Positions 1 through 6,585 are shown, counted from the first letter of the stretch. The stretch is DNA of 8,274 nucleotides from OMOG01 sp041485845 (GCA_041485845.1 JBGPKH010000393.1:1-8274), one strand, 5' to 3'. Program-made: numbers and translations. The notes: generated by a model from the sequence alone, not told the origin.

Positions 1-1
1 C

Positions 2-889
2 ATGGGCGTGACTTCGCACCTGCTCTCCACCTTCTCCCGCAAGCCTATCTTCGGATACAAGGCGATGGTGTACGCCATCCTCTCGATCGGCTTCCTGGGC
101 TTCCTGGTCTGGGGCCACCACATGTTCATGAGCGGCATGAACCCATACTCGGCGATGGCGTTCTCGGTTCTCACCATGTGCATCGGAGTGCCCTCGGCCA
201 TCAAGACCTTCAACTGGATCGGCACCCTGTGGAACGGAAAGATCCACTTCGACACCGCCATGTTGTTCGCCCTCGGTTTCGTGTCGCTCTTCGTGACCGG
301 CGGCGTCAGCGGCATCTTCCTCGGGCAACCGGCTCTCGACCTGTACTTCCACGACACCTATTTCGTTGTGGGCCACTTCCACATGATCATGGGCGTGGCG
401 GCCATCTTCGGCATGTTCGCCGGCACGTTCTACTGGTTCCCCAAGGCCACCGGCCGCATGTTGAATGAGCCCCTCGGCAAGCTGCACTTCTACCTGACGT
501 TCATTGGCGTGTACGCCATCTTCACGCCCATGCACTACCTGGGTCTGGCCGGAAATCCGCGGCGCTACTCCGCTTTCACCGACGTCGAATACCTGGGCGG
601 GCTCATCCCGGTCCACCAGTTCATGAGCTGGGCCGCATATCTGACGGTAACGGCGCAGATCATTTTCCTGATCAACCTGTTCTGGAGCATCAAGAAAGGC
701 GCCAAGGCGCCGATCAATCCGTGGAACGCCACGTCTCTCGAATGGTCCATCCCATCGCCGCCGCCCTTCGACAATTTCGGGGGTATGCACCCCGTGGTGA
801 ACCACGGTCCGTATGAATACAGTGTTCCCGGCGCGCCGGCCGATTTCATCATGCAGAACGACCCGCCCGCCGTCCGTTCGGAGAAGTAA
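2..889 (+). CDS. ctaD: Cytochrome c oxidase subunit I, C-terminal part (5' end outside the window)
   Basis: This is the catalytic subunit of an aa3/caa3-type heme-copper oxidase, which reduces O2 to water at the cytoplasmic membrane while pumping protons. About 295 residues are visible; the frame is open to the left edge, so the ATG at base 2 is probably an internal Met. Visible motifs are the CuB histidine pair in WGHHMF (residues 39-40), the K-channel lysine in the segment VPSAIKTF (Lys68), HDTYFVV (117-123), and VGHFHM with the heme a3 and heme a ligands His125 and His127. All the ligands expected in this half are intact, so the enzyme should be active. A hydrophilic, proline-rich tail follows the last helix (about residues 230-295). 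Subunit III genes follow after 9 nt. The family call is very secure; the caa3 subtype is inferred because subunit II is not in view. Confidence 0.97.
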   Translation: MGVTSHLLSTFSRKPIFGYKAMVYAILSIGFLGFLVWGHHMFMSGMNPYSAMAFSVLTMCIGVPSAIKTFNWIGTLWNGKIHFDTAMLFALGFVSLFVTGGVSGIFLGQPALDLYFHDTYFVVGHFHMIMGVAAIFGMFAGTFYWFPKATGRMLNEPLGKLHFYLTFIGVYAIFTPMHYLGLAGNPRRYSAFTDVEYLGGLIPVHQFMSWAAYLTVTAQIIFLINLFWSIKKGAKAPINPWNATSLEWSIPSPPPFDNFGGMHPVVNHGPYEYSVPGAPADFIMQNDPPAVRSEK

Positions 890-898
890 CGCATCCAT

Positions 899-1540
899 AT
901 GGGTATGGCTGGATCGTTTGCTCACGACGTCATAAAAGGTCCCCCTCCTCCTCCCGTGGAACGCGGTTGGGGCGGCGATGGGTCCGATGGCCGCGGCGCC
1001 AATCGCCGCGCGTCCTTCACCGGACTGTTCGTTCTGCTGGCCGCCAGCACCATGGTGTTTGCGGCTTTTACCAGCGCCTTCGTCGTGCGGCGCGGCCTCT
1101 CCGAAGATTGGGCCACCATGCCCAAGCCGCCCATCCTGTTCTTGAATACGGTGGTGCTGCTGTCGTCGAGCGTCCTGCTGGACTTCTCCCGGCGCGCCCT
1201 GAAAGCCGGCGACCGCAGCAAGTTCAACCTGTGGTGGACCGCCGCCACCGCGCTCGGCATTCTCTTCCTGGTGGGCCAGGCGCTAGCGTGGCAGCAGTTG
1301 AAAGCCGCGGGCGTTTACGTGTCCACCAATCCGGCCAGTTCGTTCTTTTACGTTTTGACCGCGTCGCACGCGTTCCACCTGGTGGGGGGCGCGGCGGCGC
1401 TGGTCTACGTCGATGTGCAGGCGTGGCGTCTGCGGCTGGGCCCGGCCAAGCGCACGGCCATCGACGTGACGGCCATCTTCTGGCATTTTCTGGATGGCCT
1501 GTGGTTGTACCTGATGATCTTATTTTACGTTTGGGGGTAA
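899..1540 (+). CDS. ctaE: Cytochrome c oxidase subunit III family protein, first paralog
   Basis: This 213-aa membrane protein belongs to the heme-copper oxidase subunit III family, a non-catalytic subunit that stabilises subunit I and supports proton uptake. About 40 hydrophilic residues with a run of five prolines (15-19) precede roughly five transmembrane helices (about 41-63, 80-96, 112-130, 147-172, 190-212). Family hallmarks are TASHAFHLVGG (154-164) and FWHFLDGLWLYL (194-205). The length matches short bacterial five-helix forms rather than the seven-helix mitochondrial form. The start at 899 is an ATG 9 nt after ctaD; a second ATG two codons later (905) is possible. A GGAG about 15 nt upstream is rather distant as a ribosome site. 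The next gene is a second, divergent subunit III. Confidence 0.93.
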   Translation: MGMAGSFAHDVIKGPPPPPVERGWGGDGSDGRGANRRASFTGLFVLLAASTMVFAAFTSAFVVRRGLSEDWATMPKPPILFLNTVVLLSSSVLLDFSRRALKAGDRSKFNLWWTAATALGILFLVGQALAWQQLKAAGVYVSTNPASSFFYVLTASHAFHLVGGAAALVYVDVQAWRLRLGPAKRTAIDVTAIFWHFLDGLWLYLMILFYVWG

Positions 1541-1542
1541 GG

Positions 1543-2178
1543 ATGTCGTCCCAAGTCAGCGCCAGCGCCGTCGCGGCATCGCCGTGGGAAGGCGGACAGT
1601 CGCCCTACGCGGCCAACTCGAAGAAGTTTGGCATGTGGCTGTTTATCATGTCGGACTCGCTCACGTTTGCGGCACTGCTGTTCGCCTACACCTATAGCCG
1701 CGTCTCCAATCCCGACTGGCCGAAGCCGTTCCATTTCTCGCCGAGCATCATCTTTTCCAGCATCATGACGTTTTGCCTGCTCTCCAGCAGCTTGACCATG
1801 GTGATGGGAGTGCATGCCATGAATCACGGCAGACGCAAGGCGGCCACCGGCTGGATTCTGGCGACCATGGCCGGCGGCGCTGCGTTCGTGGTGCTGCACT
1901 TGACGGAGTGGATGAACCTGATCAACAACGAGGGCGTGACGCCGTTCCACAATCCCTGGGACGTACCGCTGTTCGGCGGCACCTTTTTCGCCCTGACCGG
2001 CCTGCACATGACCCACGTGGTGATCGGGCTGATCTACCTGGGGATCATCGCGCAGGCCGTGGTGCGCGGTAAGTTCAAGGCCGAGGACGTGGAAGTCAGC
2101 GGCCTGTATTGGCACTTCGTCGACCTGGTGTGGATGTTCATCTTCCCGCTGGTCTACCTGATGTCCGCGAAAATCTGA
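1543..2178 (+). CDS. ctaE: Cytochrome c oxidase subunit III family protein, second paralog
   Basis: This 211-aa protein is a second heme-copper oxidase subunit III. The C-terminal signature is especially clear: LTGLHMTHVVIG (151-162), then YWHFVDLVWMFIFPLVYL (189-206), with about five transmembrane helices. The start is the ATG at 1543, two bases after the previous stop and preceded by GGGGGTAAGG, which suggests translational coupling. The reading frame stays open for another ~190 codons upstream, but that part overlaps the first subunit III gene in another frame and has no family resemblance, so it is not coding. The two subunit III proteins share the fold but differ clearly in sequence, which points to an old duplication rather than a recent one. 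Both may sit in one complex; that is inference. Confidence 0.95.
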   Translation: MSSQVSASAVAASPWEGGQSPYAANSKKFGMWLFIMSDSLTFAALLFAYTYSRVSNPDWPKPFHFSPSIIFSSIMTFCLLSSSLTMVMGVHAMNHGRRKAATGWILATMAGGAAFVVLHLTEWMNLINNEGVTPFHNPWDVPLFGGTFFALTGLHMTHVVIGLIYLGIIAQAVVRGKFKAEDVEVSGLYWHFVDLVWMFIFPLVYLMSAKI

Positions 2179-2188
2179 GGAGCGAATC

Positions 2189-2506
2189 ATGAGCACTCAT
2201 ACTGAAGAAGTCCACGTAGGCGGTACGACCATGACCTTCGCCAAGGTCTGGATCGTGCTCCTGGTCCTCACCGGCGCCGAGGTCCTGCTGGCATACGAGC
2301 AGGTGCCCACCATGATCATGCTGACCATCCTGGTGGGACTTTCGATCATCAAGGCGGCGCTGATCATCGCCTACTTCATGCACATGAAGTTCGAGCGTCT
2401 GAGCCTGTTCCTCACCCTGTTTCCGATGATGATCTTCTGCATCGTGCTGATGCTGATCTTCCTGGGAGACGCGGTGCGCCTCCCTGGGATGAGACCACCC
2501 GCATGA
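2189..2506 (+). CDS. ctaF: Cytochrome c oxidase subunit IV (prokaryotic Cox4 type)
   Basis: This 105-aa protein has three predicted transmembrane helices (about 18-36, 40-62, 70-92) and belongs to the bacterial oxidase subunit IV family. The second-helix segment KAALIIAYFMHMKFE (55-69) is the characteristic signature. Subunit IV is a small accessory subunit thought to help assembly or stability of the oxidase. A strong ribosome site, GAGGAG at 2177-2182, lies 6 nt before the ATG and overlaps the stop of the preceding gene. The stop codon overlaps the start of the next gene (ATGA). Gene order I-III-III-IV supports one oxidase operon. Confidence 0.93.
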   Translation: MSTHTEEVHVGGTTMTFAKVWIVLLVLTGAEVLLAYEQVPTMIMLTILVGLSIIKAALIIAYFMHMKFERLSLFLTLFPMMIFCIVLMLIFLGDAVRLPGMRPPA

Positions 2507-2724
2507 AACGCCTGCTGCCGATTGCGGCGCTGTTCACGGCGCTGTCGCTGCCCGCGGGCGCGCAGTGCGTGATGTGCTACCGGACGTCCCACGCGCAGAA
2601 CCAGGCCCGTTCCCGCGTGTTGAACTGGGGGATTCTGGTGCTGGGCGCGCCGCCGTTCCTGATTCTCGCGGGTTTCGTGGCATTCGTGTTCAAACGCGAC
2701 CAGCGGTATCGCGAAGAAGAGTAG
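2503..2724 (+). CDS. Small exported or membrane-anchored protein with a CxxC motif, oxidase-operon associated
   Basis: This 73-aa protein is not assigned to a named family. It begins with a typical signal peptide (MKRLLPIAALFTALSLPAGA, possible cleavage after Ala20). A Cys-Val-Met-Cys-Tyr motif (Cys22, Cys25) would sit at the mature N-terminus, followed by a polar stretch and one transmembrane helix (about 42-63) with a charged C-terminal tail. The topology suggests the cysteines face the periplasm. The gene overlaps ctaF by 4 nt, so it is probably co-translated with the oxidase. The CxxC lacks the following His of a c-type heme site, which makes metal binding or thiol-disulfide chemistry, perhaps copper delivery, more likely than heme attachment; this role is inference. 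I recall similar short proteins beside acidobacterial oxidase genes but could not check. Confidence 0.8.
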   Translation: MKRLLPIAALFTALSLPAGAQCVMCYRTSHAQNQARSRVLNWGILVLGAPPFLILAGFVAFVFKRDQRYREEE

Positions 2725-2835
2725 ACCGCGTTCAGGCGGCGTCCCATTCTTCGATTCCGATTCCAGCCTGGCGAAGGTGAAGCCGAGCTTCCTGAATTTG
2801 CGTATCGGTTCTCGCCGGGATATCGGAGTCGCCAT
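2725..2835 (-). pseudogene. Decayed HicA-type mRNA interferase toxin (N-terminal remnant)
   Basis: Downstream of the hicB-like gene on the same strand, an ATG at 2835 opens a frame beginning MATPISRREPIRKFRKLGF. This strongly resembles the first helix of HicA toxins, which usually read P-I-S-R-R-E-L-I-R...LGF. HicA is a small double-stranded-RNA-binding-fold RNase of about 60-80 aa. After residue 19 (base 2779) the expected G-G-x-H catalytic region and following strands are absent. The frame runs on as non-homologous sequence antiparallel to the oxidase genes. A +1 shift gives PSPGWNRNRR, which could be a degraded remainder but is weak. Only 2779-2835 is recognisable; the left boundary is arbitrary, set at the end of the oxidase operon. 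The toxin is almost certainly non-functional. Confidence 0.55.
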
Positions 2836-2842
2836 CCGTCCG

Positions 2843-3079
2843 TTATGCTGCCTTGCGGGGCAAACTCACTCGGCCAATGCGCGGAATGGGATCGTTGTCG
2901 CGGATCTTCAGGACGAGCCACTCCTCCAACACCTCCTGGAGAACCTCCCGGCACTTGTCCAACGTGTGCTCGCTTGCCCACACGCCCGTAAGCCCCGGAA
3001 TCTCTCCAAAACAGTTGCCGTCGCGAAGAGTCTTGAAGCGCGCCTTCTTCATGGCCTCGCGGATATAGCGGGTGAGCAT
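2843..3079 (-). CDS. hicB: HicB-family antitoxin (short form)
   Basis: This 78-aa protein matches the short HicB antitoxin family, which binds and neutralises the HicA RNase. Visible features are an N-terminal MLTRYIREAMKKARF (1-15), the partial RNase-H-like strand-turn segment with CFGEIPGLTGVWA (23-35), and the helix CREVLQEVLEEWLVLKI (43-59), followed by a short basic tail with no separate DNA-binding domain. The ATG at 3079 was chosen because the family begins MLT; an in-frame start 24 codons upstream adds unrelated sequence. The ribosome site is weak (TTGAG). The gene is 139 nt after bshA on the same strand, and its partner toxin remnant starts 7 nt downstream, in antitoxin-first order. 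Confidence 0.85.
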   Translation of the reverse strand: MLTRYIREAMKKARFKTLRDGNCFGEIPGLTGVWASEHTLDKCREVLQEVLEEWLVLKIRDNDPIPRIGRVSLPRKAA

Positions 3080-3218
3080 TGACTCAATGATACCGCGGCG
3101 CAGCCTCCGGATCGTCGAGGCCCCGCGGCCGCTTTCCGCTGTCATGACCACTTGGGCGGAACGTTCGGGCCTGTGGGATGAGCGCTGGTTCAGGAGGTTG
3201 TGTGCCAGCCGCTGCGGG

Positions 3219-4340
3219 TCATTTTATGACCTCTTCGTAATACCTCTCGTACTGCGGAATGATCTTCTCCGAACAGAATCGCTCGGCGGCATCCCAACGG
3301 CCGGCCTTGCGCATGCGGTAGTGCAGGTCTTCGTCGGTCAGCAGCGCGACCACGCGAGCGGATTGCGCGGCGATGTCGCCTACCGCTTCGAGAAATCCGT
3401 TCTCGCCGTGAGTGATCAACTCGGGTACGCCGCCGACGCGCGTGGCCACCGGCACCACTCCGCACGCCATGGCCTCCAGCGCCACCAGCCCGAACGACTC
3501 CATATCGCTGGGCATGAGCAGGACGTGGGCCAGTGGGATGAGGCGCTCCACGTGATTCTGTTTGCCGAGAAACGAAACGTGGCGGTCCACTTTCAAGTCG
3601 CGCGCCAGGTGTTCGGCGGGACCGCAGTCCGGACCGTCACCGGCCATCAGGAGGTGCGCCGGAACGCTCTTGCGGACCTCGGCCAGAATCCGGATGCAAT
3701 CGAGCACGCGTTTCACCGGCCGGAAGTTGGAAAGGTGAATCAGCAGCTTCTCGCCGTTGGGCGCGTAGGCGGCGGCGCCGGCTTTGGCGTCGTCGGGGTG
3801 GTAGAGATCGCAGTTGACGAAGTTGTGGATCACGCGGATTTCGTTGGCGACTCCGAACACGTCGACGGTCCGCTGGCGCAGATTCTCGCTGATGGAAGTG
3901 ATGCCGTCAGATTGCTCGATGGAGAACTTGGTGATCGGAAAGTAGGATCGGTCCGTGCCGACCAGGGTGATGTCCGTGCCGTGCAGCGTGGTGATGAACG
4001 GCAGGCGGCGTTTCGGGGCCAACATCTGCTGCGCCAGCATGGCCGAGATGGAGTGCGGAATAGCGTAATGAACGTGCAGCAGGTCGAGGTCGTAGCTTTC
4101 GGCTACTTCGGCCATGCGCGACGCCAGGGCGAGGCTGTATGGCGGGTATTGGAACAGCGGGTAGTTGGAGACCTCGACCTCGTGGTAATGGATGCGTGGG
4201 GTGTCGGGGTCGAGCCGGATGGGGTTGGCGTAGGTGATGAAGTGGACCTCGTGCCCGCGGGTGGCCAGTTCCAGGCCGAGCTCCGTGGCGACGATGCCGC
4301 TGCCGCCGTACGTGGGATAGCACGTGATGCCGACGTTCAC
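3219..4340 (-). CDS. bshA: N-acetyl-alpha-D-glucosaminyl L-malate synthase BshA
   Basis: This 373-aa GT4 glycosyltransferase fits the first enzyme of bacillithiol synthesis, which transfers GlcNAc from UDP-GlcNAc to L-malate in the cytoplasm. The N-terminus NVGITCYPTYGGSGIVATE (2-20) holds the Gly-rich acceptor/phosphate loop. LHGTDITLVG (119-128), SNFRPVKR (204-211) and the nucleotide-sugar site E-SFGLVAL-E (Glu281 and Glu289, the GT4 E-x7-E motif) are all intact. Length matches known BshA (about 375-380 aa). The start is taken as the GTG at 4340, overlapping the upstream stop by 4 nt (GTGA) and placing NVGITCYP at the family's normal N-terminus. The frame is open further upstream, but that portion lies over the preceding gene and has no similarity. 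bshB and bshC are not in the window. Related GT4 synthases are a small alternative. Confidence 0.92.
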   Translation of the reverse strand: MNVGITCYPTYGGSGIVATELGLELATRGHEVHFITYANPIRLDPDTPRIHYHEVEVSNYPLFQYPPYSLALASRMAEVAESYDLDLLHVHYAIPHSISAMLAQQMLAPKRRLPFITTLHGTDITLVGTDRSYFPITKFSIEQSDGITSISENLRQRTVDVFGVANEIRVIHNFVNCDLYHPDDAKAGAAAYAPNGEKLLIHLSNFRPVKRVLDCIRILAEVRKSVPAHLLMAGDGPDCGPAEHLARDLKVDRHVSFLGKQNHVERLIPLAHVLLMPSDMESFGLVALEAMACGVVPVATRVGGVPELITHGENGFLEAVGDIAAQSARVVALLTDEDLHYRMRKAGRWDAAERFCSEKIIPQYERYYEEVIK

Positions 4341-5380
4341 TTCCCCAACGTAGCACTTACGGGACGGAGCATGCCGTAGCCGATCTGGCCGTTGAGGTTC
4401 TCGTCCGGGCGGGCCGCATCGCCCCCGCCGAACCAGACGCGCACGGTGTCGCCCTCCACCAGGACCGTCGGGTCGCAGAGAACTTTCGAATTCCAGGCTT
4501 CGGTTCCGCCGAAGACTACTGGGAGCTTTTGAAAGTGGACGCCGTCGGTGGAGCGCGCCAGTCCCAGGCGGCGGTTTCCGGCGGTATCGCGGCCGGTGTA
4601 GAGCATCCAATAGAAGCCGTGTGCCATCCAGACGGCCGGTTCGCCCAGCGCGTCTTCGTCGAAGGCCCCGATGTCGCCGATCTCCAGGACCGGGTTGGAG
4701 CGGAGCTTCTCCCAGTGGAGCCCATCCTTCGAGCGGGCCACACCGAGTCGCTGGCGCCGGGCGCGGTCTTGCCCCAGGTAGTACAGGTAGAAATAGGGCT
4801 CGATGCGAATCACGTAGGGATCGGCCACGTCGTACTCGTCCCAACTCGCGTAGGGGCCGGTCTCCAGCACCGGTTTCGGTTCCTTCCGCCACGTTCGGCC
4901 GTCGGACGAACGGGCCAGCCCCACGCGCAGCCTCTCCCTGGGACCGGCCTCGTACCAGTAGCAGATCTCGTCACCGCAAGGCAGCGCCGAACCGTTGGCG
5001 GCGATGTAGGAGCTTTCCCAGGTTTGCGGGTCGGGCGACAGGATGACGCCGTGCTTCTCCCATCCGACGCCGTCGGCGGATGTGGCCAGGCCCGTGCGCC
5101 AGGTGTGGCCGTCGTAGCCGGAGTAGAGATTGAGCAGGGCGCCGGCGCCGCGGCGCGTCACCGAGGGGTTGAGGACGTCCCTGGACTCCCATCCGTCACC
5201 GCGCGTAATCACGGGTTGCTGCTGAGGCTGGAACTGGTAGGTGAGATCGGTGTCGCCGCCGGTAAGCCGCGGCAAAGTGAACTCGGCGTAGCGTCCGCAA
5301 GAGGTGAGCAGAAAGATCAGGCCACAAATGAACACAAATGAACACGAATGAAAACCTGATTTGTGTTCATTCGTGTTCAT
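4337..5380 (-). CDS. Beta-propeller lipoprotein, GH43/GH32-like fold
   Basis: This 347-aa protein has a lipoprotein signal: a hydrophobic stretch, then lipobox Leu-Thr-Ser-Cys with Cys28 as the predicted lipidation site. The rest is a repeated beta-propeller. The blade motif S-x-D-G-x-x-W/F recurs at 101-107, 158-164, 217-223 and 277-283, each preceded by GLA-T/R or GVAR. Blades also carry NPSV (71-74), ADPYV (186-190), GEPAV (246-250) and CDPTV (302-306). This pattern matches five-bladed proteins of the arabinanase/levansucrase superfamily (GH43, GH32, GH130-like). The first-blade position often held by the catalytic Asp is Asn71, so hydrolase activity is uncertain. The start ATG lies inside an inverted repeat and lacks a clear ribosome site; GTG at 5335 is a possible alternative. 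The gene overlaps bshA by 4 nt. Confidence 0.8.
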   Translation of the reverse strand: MNTNEHKSGFHSCSFVFICGLIFLLTSCGRYAEFTLPRLTGGDTDLTYQFQPQQQPVITRGDGWESRDVLNPSVTRRGAGALLNLYSGYDGHTWRTGLATSADGVGWEKHGVILSPDPQTWESSYIAANGSALPCGDEICYWYEAGPRERLRVGLARSSDGRTWRKEPKPVLETGPYASWDEYDVADPYVIRIEPYFYLYYLGQDRARRQRLGVARSKDGLHWEKLRSNPVLEIGDIGAFDEDALGEPAVWMAHGFYWMLYTGRDTAGNRRLGLARSTDGVHFQKLPVVFGGTEAWNSKVLCDPTVLVEGDTVRVWFGGGDAARPDENLNGQIGYGMLRPVSATLGK

Positions 5381-5387
5381 TTGTGGC
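5321..5387. repeat. 29-bp inverted repeat made of 10-bp subunits
   Basis: The left arm (5321-5349) and right arm (5359-5387) are reverse complements at 27 of 29 positions, separated by a 9-nt loop. Each arm begins GCCACAAATGAACAC when read inward and is itself built of near-identical 10-nt units of the type ACAAATGAAC and ACGAATGAAC. The two mismatches arise because the two unit variants are in opposite order in the arms. A transcript would fold into a long hairpin. Similar AT-richer repeats are, from memory, scattered between genes in Acidobacteriota and Planctomycetes genomes. Here the repeat spans the 5' end of the lipoprotein gene. There is no U-tract, so it is not a standard terminator. 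Confidence 0.9.
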
Positions 5388-5432
5388 TCAAATGGTTTCT
5401 TACGGCAGGACCTGAGCGGCGGGGGACCAACC

Positions 5433-6581
5433 TCATTGCAGTGGGATGCGGAACTTCAGACCCGCACCGCGGCCTGGCCGCGACTCCACGATCAGGTCCG
5501 CGTTCAGGGACCGGGCTCGCCGTTTGAGACTGGCGGGGCCGAGCCGCAGCAGCTCCAGCTCTTCCAGCGTGTACGTTCCGGCGAAATTGAATCCATGGCC
5601 GTTGTCGTCCACCGAAATCTCGAGCCCGCGGTCGGTCTTCTCCAGGGTCACGGCCACCCGCGTGGCGGCGGAGTGCTTCTGCACGTTGTGCAACGCTTCG
5701 CGCAGCATCTGGAGCACCTCGGAGGTCATTTCCTGCGGCAGCCCCACGGGAGTATTGGCGCCCAGGAACGTCACCGGAATGCCGCTCTCCTTCTGGAAGG
5801 TTTCGGCCGTGCGGCGGGCCGTGGCCACCAGGTTGTTGCCATCCACGTCCACCGGCCGCATGCTGTGCAGGAAGGCGCGGAGGTCGCGGATCTGGGACTG
5901 CGCCAGCGCCTGCAATTGCTTGAGATCCTCCAGGCCGGCGTTATAGTCGCGATCCAAAAGCTTGCGCAGAATCTCCAGGCGCATTTGCAGGCTGATGAAG
6001 CTCTGCAGCGGACCGTCGTGAAAGTCCGAGGCGATGCGCTGGCGCTCCAGATCGCGAGCCTTTTCCGCGGCCTTCTGCGCCTCCTTCAGCTTGTCGTTCA
6101 AGCCGTCGATCTTCGCTGCCTGGCGCTGGCTGGTGGCCGCGAACGCCCAGGCTACGGCGCCAGCCACCACGACCGTCGGGGCCAGAAGCCGGACTGATGA
6201 ATTGGGGAGCAGGACGCAGAAGACGGCGCAGACGCCGGCCACCACCGCCAGTTGCACCGCGGTGTAGAACACCAGCGCCTCCATCATCAGGTAAAGGTAG
6301 AAAAGGGAAGCCAGCCACAGCAGATGCTCGGTTCCATAGCTCGCCAGGATCAGGAAGTAGACGGTGTCGCCGAAAAGGGCCAGCAGACCCAGCAGGCCGC
6401 TGAGCCCCTTGCCGCGTATAGCCAGTAAGATGCTATAGGCCAGGAACAGCACCAACACGGCTTGGATCAGAACCGACGCGTTGAGAAGGTACAGGTAGCT
6501 CAGCCCAAAGGCGGCAGCGGCCAGCACCGCCCTCACCCAGGTAATCGATCGCGGCCAGAGAAAATTCGCCCAGAGCTTCAC
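5433..6581 (-). CDS. Membrane sensor histidine kinase, NarL/DegS (HisKA_3) type
   Basis: This 382-aa two-component sensor autophosphorylates on His and passes phosphate to a response regulator, usually of the LuxR/NarL type. About six transmembrane helices fill residues 12-150 with no large extracytoplasmic domain, suggesting sensing within or at the membrane. A coiled-coil stretch (about 155-182) leads into the HisKA_3 box ERQRIASDFHDGPLQ with phospho-acceptor His188. The ATPase domain shows the N-box REALHNVQKHS (294-304), the G1 box DDNGHGF (325-331) and a G2-like GRGAGLKF (370-377). The usual MRER before the last strands is LKRR here. The start is a GTG at 6581, 4 nt after the methyltransferase stop, suggesting coupling. 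No response regulator is in the window, so partner and signal are unknown. Confidence 0.92.
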   Translation of the reverse strand: MKLWANFLWPRSITWVRAVLAAAAFGLSYLYLLNASVLIQAVLVLFLAYSILLAIRGKGLSGLLGLLALFGDTVYFLILASYGTEHLLWLASLFYLYLMMEALVFYTAVQLAVVAGVCAVFCVLLPNSSVRLLAPTVVVAGAVAWAFAATSQRQAAKIDGLNDKLKEAQKAAEKARDLERQRIASDFHDGPLQSFISLQMRLEILRKLLDRDYNAGLEDLKQLQALAQSQIRDLRAFLHSMRPVDVDGNNLVATARRTAETFQKESGIPVTFLGANTPVGLPQEMTSEVLQMLREALHNVQKHSAATRVAVTLEKTDRGLEISVDDNGHGFNFAGTYTLEELELLRLGPASLKRRARSLNADLIVESRPGRGAGLKFRIPLQ

Positions 6582-6585
6582 GAGC

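Noticed and set aside
967..1542. In-frame 5' extension of the second subunit III gene (192 extra codons)
   Set aside because: It overlaps the first subunit III gene in another frame, is arginine- and proline-rich shadow sequence, and the real ATG at 1543 matches the family N-terminus.
2503..2724. CxxC protein as a c-type cytochrome
   Set aside because: The motif is Cys-Val-Met-Cys-Tyr, without the His needed for heme c attachment.
2371..2778. Continuation of the hicA-like frame into a 154-residue protein
   Set aside because: After the first 19 codons it runs antiparallel to ctaF and the CxxC gene and has no HicA or other domain character.
3072..4379. Long + strand open frame (435 codons) antiparallel to bshA
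   Set aside because: It mirrors the bshA gene, shows no recognisable family motif, and is explained by high GC content and strong codon bias on the other strand.
4341..4892. In-frame 5' extension of bshA to a 557-residue protein
   Set aside because: The extension is antisense-like low-complexity sequence over the lipoprotein gene; BshA normally starts at the NVGITCYP motif and is about 375 residues.
5321..5387. Inverted repeat as an intrinsic terminator of the kinase gene
   Set aside because: It lacks a T-tract on either strand, its stem is not GC-rich, and it lies within the next coding region.
5361..6197. + strand open frame of 278 codons antiparallel to the histidine kinase
   Set aside because: It is a shadow of the kinase, rich in His, Gln and Arg with no domain pattern, and begins inside the inverted repeat.
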